A stretch of DNA of 64,000 nucleotides from positions 224,697 through 288,696 of the forward strand of contig JAJZFA010000043.1 in the NCBI GenBank assembly GCA_021805565.1. Reading direction: 5' to 3'. This DNA is from Pseudomonadota bacterium (GTDB taxonomy: Bacteria; Pseudomonadota; Alphaproteobacteria; Acetobacterales; Acetobacteraceae). The notes beneath the pieces are model-generated. The model did not search any database. It saw nothing but the letters and a program-made list of their open reading frames with translations, and was not told the origin of the DNA. Positions 18,437 through 27,207 of this stretch are shown in pieces. Numbering within the stretch: position 1 is the first letter of the stretch; each line of letters starts with the position of its first letter. The position numbers were made by a program, and so were the translations under genes.

Positions 18437-19321
18437 CTATGCGGCCAACTGCGCCGCGGTCATGCTGTCGCCGGCTACCGTGGTCCGGCGCATATCGCGC
18501 ACTTGGGTTTCGTCGAACCGCCTGACCCGGTGCATGGTGGACCGGTTGTCCCACATCACCAGATCGAATGGCCGCCATGTGTGCGCGTAAGTAAAGCGCG
18601 GTTGGACGGCGTGTTCGGTCAGATCGCGGATGAACGCCCGTGCTTCCGGCACCGGCCAGCCGGCGATGGTGCCGATGTGCGATGACAGATACAGCGATTT
18701 GCGTCCGGTGACCGGATGCACCCGCACCAGGCTCTGCCGCACCGGTCTGAACATTTGTTTTTCTTCGTCCGACAGGTCGCTGAATCCCAGCGTGCCGCGC
18801 GAGTAGAGCAAGGAATGCTCGCAGACCAGACCTGCGATTTCCGCTTTCGCCGCGTCATCCAGCGCATCGTACGCGGCCCGCATGTCGGCGAATTCGGTAT
18901 TTCCCCCCGATTCCGCAACGATGCGTCCCGACAGCAGCGAATACTTCGCCGGAATCGCCCGGAACGAACTGTCGGAGTGCCACAACCGGTTCCCCAGATT
19001 GAACAGCCGCCGCCGGTCGTCGCGCGCCAGCGGCTTATGGTCCACCCCGAGGTTCGACACATCGGCCATGTACGGGTCCAGCCGGCGGTCGGCGGCCTTG
19101 GTGACATTGCCTCCTACGGCTTGTTCCAGGGCGCCGAAACACAGGCTGAACGCTTTTTGCTGTTCGTCCGTCAGCCGCTGATCGCGATAGACCAGCACCG
19201 CATAGCGATCCATGCCGGCCTCGATGGCCGAGACCTGAGCCGCGGTCAGCGGCCGGGTCGTGTCGATGCCCGATACCTCGCCAACGAATCCGGGCGTCAG
19301 GGCTTCGATGGTCACGCTCAT
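18437..19321 (-). CDS. TauD/TfdA-family 2-oxoglutarate-dependent dioxygenase
   Basis: A 294-residue Fe(II)/2-oxoglutarate dioxygenase. The metal site is complete: His115-x-Asp117 in LWHSDSSF and a distal His in STMHRVRRF near residue 263, with an Arg cluster after it for 2-oxoglutarate. The N-terminus shows GEVSGIDTTRPLTAAQ, typical of the 2,4-D/taurine group. These enzymes hydroxylate sulfonates, phenoxyacetates and related acids, often to release a heteroatom group. A TGTTTTT-like terminator is not seen; the gene is convergent with the MlaC-like gene. Upstream lies the broken start of a second, related dioxygenase. Confidence 0.88.
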   Translation of the reverse strand: MSVTIEALTPGFVGEVSGIDTTRPLTAAQVSAIEAGMDRYAVLVYRDQRLTDEQQKAFSLCFGALEQAVGGNVTKAADRRLDPYMADVSNLGVDHKPLARDDRRRLFNLGNRLWHSDSSFRAIPAKYSLLSGRIVAESGGNTEFADMRAAYDALDDAAKAEIAGLVCEHSLLYSRGTLGFSDLSDEEKQMFRPVRQSLVRVHPVTGRKSLYLSSHIGTIAGWPVPEARAFIRDLTEHAVQPRFTYAHTWRPFDLVMWDNRSTMHRVRRFDETQVRDMRRTTVAGDSMTAAQLAA

Positions 19322-19428
19322 TGGATAACTCCTCCGTTATGCCGCCGCATGCTGGGGCGCCGCGATGCGGTCGCCGCGAACCTTGGTCCGGTGCGGACCG
19401 AGCGCCCGGGTTTTGTCGCGACAGCACC

Positions 19429-19518
19429 GGCCGCGGCCTGCGACGGGGTCAGCGGCCGGGTCAGGTCAAGTCCGGTTACGGTCGCGGCACAGCCGGACTC
19501 GACAGGGGTTATGTCCAC
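19429..19518 (-). pseudogene. N-terminal remnant of a second TauD/TfdA dioxygenase
   Basis: Starting at a GTG (19518) with a perfect GGAGG 7 nt upstream, about 30 codons read VDITPVESGCAATVTGLDLT then RPLTPSQAAA. This matches the beginning of the intact downstream dioxygenase (TPGFVGEVSGIDTTRPLTAAQ). The similarity then ends and the frame runs into the 5' region of the intact gene with no catalytic residues. It is best read as the stump of a deleted tandem paralogue whose ribosome site survives. Confidence 0.65.
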
Positions 19519-19620
19519 CGACGTTCCTCCCACGGAAACTGGCGTGCGAACTATCCGCGCTCGGGACAGAATGGGCAATACCGGCGCCGGTCTGGCAGGC
19601 CGTTCGCAGCCTTGAGGGGA

Positions 19621-20994
19621 TTACCCGCCATCGCCGACCAAATCCGCCTCGAACCGGTCGCGCCAGCGCTCCAGGCTGTTGGTCCGCATAACGGTCAACA
19701 TAGCCTGATGGCGGTCCTGGCGTTCTTCCAACGGCATCGACAATGCCTGTTCGATGGCTTGCGCCATCCCGGCCTCGTCGTAGGGGTTGATCAGCAGCGC
19801 CGCGTCCAGTTCGCGCGCCGCGCCGGCGAACTCCGACAAAATCAACACGCCGGGGTCTTCCGGATCCTGCGCGGCGACGTATTCCTTGGCGACAAGATTC
19901 ATACCGTCGCGCAGCGGAGTGACCAGACATGCCTGGGCCTCGGCATACAGCGGCATCAGCACATTCCGCGGAAAACTTCGGTTCAGATATCGCAATGGCA
20001 CCCAATCGACCTCGGCGAACCGGCCATTGATGCGGCCGGCCTCGCCTTCCAGTTCCCGCCTGATCCGCTGATACGTCTCGATATCGGATCGGGACGGCGG
20101 GGCGATCTGCATGAACGTGACCAGTCCGTGCCGGGCGGGATTGTCCGCCAGAAACCGCTCGAACGCGGCGAAGCGTTGCCGCAACCCCTTGGAGTAATCC
20201 AGCCGGTCCACGCTCAGGATCAGGCCTTCCAGCAGGTTGGCGCGCATGCGTGTTGCCTGACGGCGGTTGATCGGCGTTTCCGCCTGTGCCCGAACGTCTT
20301 CCACATGCACGCCAATGGGATAGACCCCCGTGCGCACCACGCGCCCGAACACCGCGACCGCGTCATCGATGGCGGTGGGGACGCCATTGGCATGACGCAC
20401 CACGTAATCGATGAACGCGGTCCGGTCGGTCTCGGTCTGGAATCCCAGCAGATCGTAGGCGCACATCGCCTGGATCAGGCTGGCATGGGACGGAATGGTC
20501 ATAAAGACATCGGGGGCCGGGAACGGGGTGTGCAGGAACAATCCGATGCGGTTGGACACCCCGTTGGCCCGCAAAGCACCGGCCAGGCACAGCAAGTGAT
20601 AATCATGCACCCAGATCAGGTCGTCAGGCCGGATCAATGGCGTCAGCGCGGCCGCGAACAGTCCGTTGACCCGGCGATAGCCTTCGAACTCCGCCCATTC
20701 GAAACGCCCCAGCCCGATCTGGTAGTGCAGAACCGGCCACAATGTGCCGTTGGCGAAGCCGCGGTAGAATTCATCGTAATCCTGGCGCGACAAATCGATG
20801 GTGAACAGCGAGATCGGGCCGACGGTTCGTTCCGGTTTGGGTTCTAGACCGGCGGAAATTTCGCCGCTCCAGCCGAACCACAGGCCGCCTTTTTGCTTCA
20901 GCGCGTCGAGCACCCCGGCCGCCAGGCCGCCGGCGGTGGCCTCGCCTTCCTGAATCGGGGCCACGCGATTGGACACAACGACAAGCCGCGACAT
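19621..20994 (-). CDS. otsA: Trehalose-6-phosphate synthase (OtsA)
   Basis: A 457-residue GT20 enzyme that joins UDP-glucose and glucose-6-phosphate to trehalose-6-phosphate. Visible signatures: N-terminal MSRLVVVSNRVAP, the GGLAAGV loop, DLIWVHDYHL, the VDRLDYSKGLRQR block and LRDGMNLVAKEYVAAQ near the C-terminus. Length is normal. ATG at 20994 matches the family start; 39 upstream codons are open but unrelated. The phosphatase OtsB, usually next to it, is not in the window. A role in osmotic or desiccation protection is expected from the family. Confidence 0.94.
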   Translation of the reverse strand: MSRLVVVSNRVAPIQEGEATAGGLAAGVLDALKQKGGLWFGWSGEISAGLEPKPERTVGPISLFTIDLSRQDYDEFYRGFANGTLWPVLHYQIGLGRFEWAEFEGYRRVNGLFAAALTPLIRPDDLIWVHDYHLLCLAGALRANGVSNRIGLFLHTPFPAPDVFMTIPSHASLIQAMCAYDLLGFQTETDRTAFIDYVVRHANGVPTAIDDAVAVFGRVVRTGVYPIGVHVEDVRAQAETPINRRQATRMRANLLEGLILSVDRLDYSKGLRQRFAAFERFLADNPARHGLVTFMQIAPPSRSDIETYQRIRRELEGEAGRINGRFAEVDWVPLRYLNRSFPRNVLMPLYAEAQACLVTPLRDGMNLVAKEYVAAQDPEDPGVLILSEFAGAARELDAALLINPYDEAGMAQAIEQALSMPLEERQDRHQAMLTVMRTNSLERWRDRFEADLVGDGG

Positions 20995-21202
20995 GAATGG
21001 ATCGATCTCCGCACCAACGCCGGATGGCTGGTCCAGCCTAGGCGGAAAGGCACCCTGTTGCCACCCGTCGCCCGTCGGCGGCAAAGACGCATGGCGCCGG
21101 CCAACGTCCACGGGTTAAAATAAACTCGCGTCAGGGGCATTGTGGTTGTCCCGAGTCGCAGCCCGCGCATGCCTGACACCGTAACCCACCGGGACAAGCC
21201 CC

Positions 21203-21874
21203 ATGCCAGTCCAATCCAGCCTGACACTTGCTGACACCGGCCCGGTCCCGTCATGGGACACACCCTCCGGTCCGTCTCTCGCCCGGCCAATCCACTTTTC
21301 CGGCTATGAACGTAAGAGCAGGGATTTTTACGCGACGCCGGCGCCGGTGACCCAGGCGTTGCTGCGTCATATCCGGTTTCGCTGCCCGGTCTGGGAACCG
21401 TGCTGCGGCGACGGGGCGATGTCGTCGGTGCTGGCCGGAAACGGCTACGACGTGGTCTCCACCGATCTGGTGGATCGCGGATTCGGAACCTCCGGCGTCG
21501 ATTTCCTGGCCTGCCAGAGCGTGCCGGATGGCTGTAGAAGCATCGTGACCAACCCACCCTATGGCGATACCGGCTCGCAGGCCGGCCAGTCGCGATCGTC
21601 CCTGGCGATGATCGGATTTTTGCGTCACGCGCTGGCGTTGACCGAGTCGGTACAAGGGCAGCTCGCGCTGCTGGTGCGGCTGCAGTGGATCGCCGGCAAG
21701 CGCGTGGCCGACGTCATGTCGGCTGCCCCGTTTTCGGCCGTTGTCGTGCTGACCAACCGTATCCGCTGGTTCGATAAGGGCGAACACACCAACGGGGCGC
21801 AACATCATCACGCCTGGGTCGTGTTCGACCACGCCCATCCGCCCGGTCAGCCGCCCGCGCTGTTGTATGGCTGA
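21203..21874 (+). CDS. Orphan DNA methyltransferase-like protein with NPPY motif
   Basis: A 223-residue SAM-dependent methyltransferase-like protein. It has RKSRDFYATPAPVTQALL followed by the SAM-binding WEPCCGDGAMSSVL (motif I region) and IVTNPPYGD, the catalytic N/D-PP-Y motif of amino (N6-adenine or N4-cytosine) methyltransferases. This compact layout is typical of phage and mobile-element methyltransferases. No restriction endonuclease gene or specificity subunit is adjacent and no target-recognition domain is obvious, so it is an orphan. The start lacks a clear Shine-Dalgarno. An 8-bp inverted repeat (TTGTCCCG at 21146, CGGGACAA at 21190) lies just upstream. Confidence 0.75.
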   Translation: MPVQSSLTLADTGPVPSWDTPSGPSLARPIHFSGYERKSRDFYATPAPVTQALLRHIRFRCPVWEPCCGDGAMSSVLAGNGYDVVSTDLVDRGFGTSGVDFLACQSVPDGCRSIVTNPPYGDTGSQAGQSRSSLAMIGFLRHALALTESVQGQLALLVRLQWIAGKRVADVMSAAPFSAVVVLTNRIRWFDKGEHTNGAQHHHAWVVFDHAHPPGQPPALLYG

Positions 21875-21998
21875 ACCGGCCCGGCGGCGGCGGTGGCGGT
21901 GGCAATACAATCGCGGTCGATGAACACCCTGGCATTCATGTTTTATTAACGTTTGTCGTGCAGAACCCGTGCACCGCCGAAGGTCACGGGGAATAGCC

Positions 21999-23354
21999 AT
22001 GACGATGCTACGCGAACGAATGGACTCGGCCGCGGACTGTGGTCCCGCACCCTGGCGACAAACCGGTCCAGGCGCCGTTCATTGTCCGGGCGAATGCGTC
22101 GCCGCCGCGCTGATAACGGGCGGGGACAGCCGGCTGGACCTGGGCCGCTTGTCCGGCGTCAACAAATATCTTTGTCCGCCGGTCCCCGCGCCCGATCTGG
22201 TCTGTGTATCGTCTTGCACCGCCTCGCCGGTCTCGGTCCAGGGCTTCCGGGCGGCCGCCGATGCCTATGTTAGCCTGAACGGGCGCGCCCCTGCCCGGCG
22301 GTTGGACCAGGCCGCGGGCGATGCCGCCGATCGCCTGCTTCGCTATTGCGGTGCGGCGGGTCTCGCCACGGCCATTCTATGCCCCTCCGGCACCGATGCG
22401 CTGATGGCCGCCACTCGCCTTCTGGCGCTGGAACGGCCTGGCATGCCCATAACGGCAATCCTGCCGCAGGCGTCCGAAACCGGGTCGGGCGTGCCGCTCG
22501 CGGTGGCGGGGCAGTGGTTCGATGGCGAGCCCCCCTCCGGTTGGCGGCGTCCAGGCTACGAAGCGCACACGATCGCAATTCCATTGCGCGGTGCCGATGG
22601 CGTTCCGCTCGCCGACGAAGACGTGTCCGATGCCTACGCCGCCGCCGCCGCCGCACCCGGCCGGGCCATCGTGTATCTGACGCATGGCACGAAGACCGGA
22701 CTGATCGCGCCGGTCGCGCTGCCCGCCGGCGACGATGTCGTTGTCGATGCCTGCCAGGGCCGCATCGAGCCGGAGATCGTCGTGGCCTATCTGCGGCGAG
22801 GCTGGCCGGTCGTCATCACCGGCTCCAAATTTTTTGGCGGGCCGGCTTTCTCCGGGGCGGTTCTGTTCCCGGTCTCGCGATTGACGCAGGTACACGCGCG
22901 CCATCGTCCGGTGTGCGAGCGGCCGACCCTCGGGTCGCTGCTGCGTTGGATCGCCGCCCTTGAATCGATCGAGGCGTTTGCCCCGCTGGCGGCGGCGATG
23001 CCCGCGTTCGTACAGGCCAGATCCGCACTGATCGAGCAGGGTCTGGCCGCCAACCCGGCGCTGATATCCGTCCGCGGCCGGATGCCGGGCGGATCGGGCT
23101 GGGCCGGCCTTCCAGGCATCTTCACCTTCGCGGTGCGCGATCCGGCCGATCGCCGGCGGCTGCTGACCGCGGCGGCGCTGCGCCCGCTATACGAGCGGCT
23201 GGCGCGCGAGGAGATCCTGCTTGGTCAGCCGGTCGATCTGGGACGGTTCGGCGGCCTTCGCATTGCCATCGGTGCCAGGGATATCAGGTCGGGGGCGCTG
23301 GCCGGCGATGGCCTGCAGCGGCTGTTCTCGTTTCTCGGCCATGCGACCGCGTGA
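21999..23354 (+). CDS. PLP-dependent enzyme of unknown specificity
   Basis: A 451-residue fold-type I PLP enzyme. The block SGVNKYLCPPVPAPDLVC and CPSGTDALMAATRLLAL (PLP phosphate loop) are followed by VVVDACQGRIEPEIV (the PLP-ring Asp region). Then comes GSKFFGGPAFSGAVLFP, whose Lys is the probable Schiff-base residue. It resembles class V aminotransferases and kynureninase-like proteins but no substrate can be assigned. GGGGA lies 6 nt before the ATG. It is followed by a Rieske oxygenase gene under its own operator, so it is probably a separate unit. Confidence 0.7.
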   Translation: MTMLRERMDSAADCGPAPWRQTGPGAVHCPGECVAAALITGGDSRLDLGRLSGVNKYLCPPVPAPDLVCVSSCTASPVSVQGFRAAADAYVSLNGRAPARRLDQAAGDAADRLLRYCGAAGLATAILCPSGTDALMAATRLLALERPGMPITAILPQASETGSGVPLAVAGQWFDGEPPSGWRRPGYEAHTIAIPLRGADGVPLADEDVSDAYAAAAAAPGRAIVYLTHGTKTGLIAPVALPAGDDVVVDACQGRIEPEIVVAYLRRGWPVVITGSKFFGGPAFSGAVLFPVSRLTQVHARHRPVCERPTLGSLLRWIAALESIEAFAPLAAAMPAFVQARSALIEQGLAANPALISVRGRMPGGSGWAGLPGIFTFAVRDPADRRRLLTAAALRPLYERLAREEILLGQPVDLGRFGGLRIAIGARDIRSGALAGDGLQRLFSFLGHATA

Positions 23355-23423
23355 TGAGTCCAACGGCCCCGCACCGCTCCAGACGGCAATGACCGCGCGC
23401 CTTGCCGGACGACGTGTTGCCGA

Positions 23424-23454
23424 GACAATTAGTATGTGTTACATACTAATTGTC
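23424..23454. promoter_or_regulatory. Perfect 14-bp inverted repeat, operator of the Rieske/MarR operon
   Basis: Arms GACAATTAGTATGT and ACATACTAATTGTC are exact reverse complements around a 3-nt centre (gtt), ending 27 bp before the oxygenase ATG. A weak promoter overlaps it (TTGCCG at 23418, CATACT at 23442, spacer 18). AT-rich palindromes of this size are typical MarR-family sites, and a MarR gene is the second gene downstream. Autoregulation is the simplest inference. Confidence 0.8.
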
Positions 23455-23480
23455 CAGAACATGAAACGGGGAGAGCGCAC

Positions 23481-24518
23481 ATGCCGGCCACATGGCCTGT
23501 CAATCGGTGGTATGCCGCCGGCTGGGATTTCGAGATCGACCGGACGCCGCTGGCCCGCACGATTTGCGGCCAATCCGTCATGCTGTATCGCCGCTTCGAC
23601 CGGTCGGTCGTCGCGATGCGCGATGCCTGTCCGCACCGGATGCTGCCGCTGTCGATGGGCATCAAGGAAGGCGATAACATCCGCTGCCGCTATCATGGCC
23701 TGCTGATCGACAGCCAGGGTCGCGGCGTGGAAATGCCGCTGAAGCAGGATCCGGTGGCCCGTACCGCCTGCGTGCAGACCTATCCAGCGGTGGAACGGCA
23801 TCGTTTCGCCTGGATCTGGATCGGGCAGGCCGAACAGGCCGATCCAGCACTGATCCCCGATTTCTGGCCCTGCTCCGATCCGGCCTGGACCTTCGATGGG
23901 GGCTATTATCGCATTGGGTGCGATTATCGCCTCGCCATCGATAACCTGATGGACCTGACGCATGAAACCCATGTCCATGCCGGTTCCATCGGCCAGCCGG
24001 AATTGATGGAAACCCCGATGGAAACCACATCCGAAGGCAATAACGTATTCGTCAAACGCTGGATGCCCGGTATCGAGGCGCCGCCGTTCTGGCGCGATGC
24101 GCTCAAGCAGGAAGGACCAGTCGATCGCTGGCAAATCTGCCAGTTCATTCCGCCATCCTCGGTGATTATCGACGTCGGGGTCGCGCCGGCCGGGGCAGGG
24201 GCCACGATCGAGCGTCACGACCAGGGCGTGCGCGGCTTCGTGATCGACGCACTGACGCCGGAAACGGCCACGTCCAGCCATTACTTCTGGGGTATGGCCC
24301 GGAATTTCGACATCGCCGACAGCGGCTTCACCGCGCGCTTCAAGGCGCAGCAGGGCGGCGTGTTCCTGGAAGACGTGGCGATCCTGGAAGCGCAACAGGC
24401 TTCGATCGAGCGCAACCCCGATCTGAGGCTGCGCGCCTATAACATCGACAGCGGCGGCGTGCGGGCCAGGCTGGCGATCGGCCGGCTGATCGAGGAAGCG
24501 GGTTCGGCCGGTGCCTGA
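23481..24518 (+). CDS. Rieske non-heme iron oxygenase (VanA-like)
   Basis: A 345-residue aromatic ring-hydroxylase/O-demethylase alpha subunit of the vanillate monooxygenase type. The Rieske 2Fe-2S ligands are present as Cys-Pro-His and Cys-Arg-Tyr-His (DACPHRM and IRCRYHG). The mononuclear iron site follows in DNLMDLTHETHVHAGS. It would need a separate ferredoxin-reductase partner such as VanB, which is not adjacent. Start at 23481 has GGGGAGA upstream. The gene lies immediately behind a 14-bp palindrome and overlaps the MarR gene by 8 bp, so substrate-induced derepression by MarR is likely. Confidence 0.9.
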   Translation: MPATWPVNRWYAAGWDFEIDRTPLARTICGQSVMLYRRFDRSVVAMRDACPHRMLPLSMGIKEGDNIRCRYHGLLIDSQGRGVEMPLKQDPVARTACVQTYPAVERHRFAWIWIGQAEQADPALIPDFWPCSDPAWTFDGGYYRIGCDYRLAIDNLMDLTHETHVHAGSIGQPELMETPMETTSEGNNVFVKRWMPGIEAPPFWRDALKQEGPVDRWQICQFIPPSSVIIDVGVAPAGAGATIERHDQGVRGFVIDALTPETATSSHYFWGMARNFDIADSGFTARFKAQQGGVFLEDVAILEAQQASIERNPDLRLRAYNIDSGGVRARLAIGRLIEEAGSAGA

Positions 24519-24936
24519 TGTCCCGCACGAGCTGGATGGCATTCTGGGATTCCACATCCGGCTGGCGCATGGCGCGGTCTATCGGCATTTCAATGAAACG
24601 TCCGGTTCGGCGGGCCTGACGCAAAAGCAGACTTCGGTGCTGTGGCTGGTCGGCGACGAGCCGGGTATTTCGCAAACCGATATTGCCCGCCGCCTGCACA
24701 TCGACCGGGCCACCACGATGGCGATTATCAATACGCTAACGATGCGGGATTATCTGGAGCGGCGGTCGTCATCGACGGATCGCAGGCGCCAGGCCCTGCA
24801 CCTGACGCCGGCCGGACAAGCTGCGCTTACCATCGCGCGGGCCGCTGTCGCTGCCCATGAAGCGTGGCTCGTCGCCCGGTTCAAACCCGCAGAGGTGACT
24901 CAGTTGATTGCACTGCTCCGGCGGATCCATGACTAG
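24511..24936 (+). CDS. MarR-family transcriptional regulator
   Basis: A 141-residue winged-helix regulator with GLTQKQTSVLWLVGDEPGIS, the recognition region TDIARRLHIDRATTMAIINTL and the wing SSSTDRRRQALHLTPAG. It starts with GTG inside the end of the Rieske gene (8-bp overlap). It most likely represses its own operon through the palindrome at 23424. Its last 56 bp overlap the 3' end of the convergent diguanylate cyclase gene. Confidence 0.9.
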   Translation: MPDVPHELDGILGFHIRLAHGAVYRHFNETSGSAGLTQKQTSVLWLVGDEPGISQTDIARRLHIDRATTMAIINTLTMRDYLERRSSSTDRRRQALHLTPAGQAALTIARAAVAAHEAWLVARFKPAEVTQLIALLRRIHD

Positions 24937-26125
24937 GGCCGCAATCGCCGGCCGCATGGATGCGGTTGCGCCCGGCCCGTTTGGCCGCATACAGCGCGGC
25001 ATCCGCGTGCATCGCAAGCTGAGCCGGGGCGGTGCCCTGTACGGGCATCAGGCAGGCCACCCCGATACTGACGGTGACCTGCCCGCTGTCGCTGGCATCG
25101 TGCGGAATCTCGGCGGCGCGGATCGCTTCGCAGATCGCCTGAGCGATCGTTGCCGCGCCGTCCAGCTTGGTGTTGGGCAGGATAACGGCGAATTCCTCGC
25201 CGCCGTAGCGTGCCACGGCATCGCCCGGCCGGCCGGCGACGGACGAGACGATCGCCGCGATCGTGCAAAGGCAGGTATCGCCCGCCGGGTGTCCGTAGAA
25301 ATCGTTGAATGCCTTGAATCGGTCCACATCGAGCAATAGCAACGACAGCGGTGCTGCTTCCCGCGCGGATCGCGCCCATTCGCGTGAGAGCGCCAGATCG
25401 AATGTCCGCCGGTTGGCGACCCCGGTCAGCGCGTCGGTGCTGGCCAGCGTTTCCAGGTGCTGGTTGATAATCTCCAGTTCTTGCCGGGTGGCCTCCAGGC
25501 TGGTTACCAACGCCGTCTTTTCCTCATCCTGCACAAGCAATCGCATGGTTTGCGCATGCAGGAAATTCATCAGCGACAGGGCGGCCAGCAGATGCAGCAC
25601 GACAAATCCGGCGTACATCAAAAAATAGACGTTGCCGGACATCAGACAGACACAAAACAGCGGGATCAGTGTCAGGTATATCTGTCCCGCCGCAACCGAA
25701 CGCACCGCACAGTTGCGGACGGCCGCGCCGATCACGGTGGCCGATTGCACCGCAATGACCATCAGCACGAATGTGCGGTTCGGTTCGAACAAGATTACCG
25801 TGCTGAGCCCGCCCCATCCCGCGGCGGCGATCCAGCCGCTTACCATACCGCGGATGGCCCAGCCCTTGGGGGAATAAGTGCCGCGGGAGGTTCTGTAACG
25901 ATGCATCAGCGTCAGGCACCAGACGCCATTGGCCGAGAAAAATAACGATGCCGCCAGGTACCAAAACGATCCAGAACTGAAAAAACCGATCGAACCGAGC
26001 AGGACGAAGACGGCGACGGCGATGATGAGGGAGCTTGCTTGCTGGAATATTGCGTCGGTCAGCTTCCACGCGATCTCTGGCGAGACACCGGTCAGGTCCC
26101 TCAGGGGACCGGTCGGCCGGATCAT
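24881..26125 (-). CDS. Membrane diguanylate cyclase (GGDEF)
   Basis: A 414-residue protein. The N-terminal half has about six hydrophobic helices (residues 30-200) forming a membrane sensor. A short coiled region (205-230) leads to a GGDEF domain with DALTGVANRRTFD, LLLDVDRFKAFND and the active-site motif ARYGGEEFAVILP. It makes cyclic di-GMP from GTP. An inhibitory RxxD site before GGEEF is not evident. The 3' end overlaps the MarR gene tail-to-tail. The start at 26125 has GGGGAA upstream. Confidence 0.92.
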   Translation of the reverse strand: MIRPTGPLRDLTGVSPEIAWKLTDAIFQQASSLIIAVAVFVLLGSIGFFSSGSFWYLAASLFFSANGVWCLTLMHRYRTSRGTYSPKGWAIRGMVSGWIAAAGWGGLSTVILFEPNRTFVLMVIAVQSATVIGAAVRNCAVRSVAAGQIYLTLIPLFCVCLMSGNVYFLMYAGFVVLHLLAALSLMNFLHAQTMRLLVQDEEKTALVTSLEATRQELEIINQHLETLASTDALTGVANRRTFDLALSREWARSAREAAPLSLLLLDVDRFKAFNDFYGHPAGDTCLCTIAAIVSSVAGRPGDAVARYGGEEFAVILPNTKLDGAATIAQAICEAIRAAEIPHDASDSGQVTVSIGVACLMPVQGTAPAQLAMHADAALYAAKRAGRNRIHAAGDCGPSHGSAGAVQSTESPLRV

Positions 26126-26392
26126 ATTAACGGTTCCCCGAACTGGTACTGGCGATGATGCAGCGACATCGGGTTACAAAATACTAACATCGTTGCCGCC
26201 ACTGTCTGTGTCCCGGTGATCCTGCATCGGCGGTATATGGCAATGTTCCGTTGCTTTCCACCGGGCCCGAACACGAGCGCGCATCCGGATTCCGGCACGA
26301 AGGCGGCAGGCATCGCGCATATGGCGGTTGTCGCGGGTTCAGCAACGGCCAAATCGGCGGACGGGCATTCCCGATCCGCCGGGACCGCCGGG

Positions 26393-27181
26393 CTATCGAT
26401 TGCCGAGGAAGCCGAGGATGGCGGATGCCACCGCGGCCGGCTGGTCCAACTCAGCCAAATGACCCGCGTTGGCGATAAATCGCGTCGTCGTCGGTCCGGC
26501 AATGCCGGCGGCGAACGCGGCGGCATAGGCGCGGGGCATGATCCGGTCGCCTTCGCCCCACACCAGAAGGGTCGGGGCCTTGATCAGACGCAGGCGCTTC
26601 TCGATCCGTGTGTTGCCCAGCGGCCAGAAAATCCGCGCGGCGGCTTCGCTGGCTCGGACCTGTTCGATCGGCCATTCGACCGAATTCGTCCCGTCCGGCG
26701 GGGATTTCAACGCCTTCCAGTTCTCCGGATCGGCGCACATCAGGCCCGCGACCGCATCGCCGCGCTGCGCCCACGGGTCGGTTGGCGGATTTTTCTCGTC
26801 GAACAGACCGAACGGAGCAATCAGTGCCAGTTTGCCAACGGTCGCGGGCCAAAGTGCCGCGACCTCGGCCGCCAGCGAGGCGCCGACCGAACTGCCCACA
26901 AGGTCCGCGCCCGCAAGGTCGGCCTTGTCCAGGATTTCGCGCAACGCCAGCAGCCAGTCCAGATGCGAATCCAGCACGCTGTGGCCGCGGTCGCCGCCAG
27001 GAAACCCTGGCAGCGACGGCACGATCACAGTGCGCGATCTGGCCAGTTCGTCCAGGAACGGAATCCAACGCGGCAGGCCGCCCAGCCCAGCCAGGAAGCC
27101 GATTTTTGGGCCGCTGCCCTTGCGCCAGATACGCGTGGGAAAGCCGTTGACATCGATGGTCAACGTTTCAAGGTCGCTCAC
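26393..27181 (-). CDS. Alpha/beta hydrolase
   Basis: A 262-residue serine hydrolase. It has an IGFLAGLGGLPRWIPFLDEL oxyanion region, nucleophile elbow LVGSSVGAS (G-S-S-V-G), acid region LLVWGEGDRIMPR and histidine region IANAGHLAELDQP. A GTG start at 27181 is preferred: GGAG lies 6 nt upstream, while the longer frame adds 38 unlikely residues. It follows the luciferase-like gene by 26 bp on the same strand, so the two probably form an operon. It may be an ester, lactone or C-C hydrolase; the substrate is unknown. Confidence 0.82.
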   Translation of the reverse strand: MSDLETLTIDVNGFPTRIWRKGSGPKIGFLAGLGGLPRWIPFLDELARSRTVIVPSLPGFPGGDRGHSVLDSHLDWLLALREILDKADLAGADLVGSSVGASLAAEVAALWPATVGKLALIAPFGLFDEKNPPTDPWAQRGDAVAGLMCADPENWKALKSPPDGTNSVEWPIEQVRASEAAARIFWPLGNTRIEKRLRLIKAPTLLVWGEGDRIMPRAYAAAFAAGIAGPTTTRFIANAGHLAELDQPAAVASAILGFLGNR

Positions 27182-27207
27182 GTTTCGCTCCGCCTGTTGG
27201 GTGCCGG

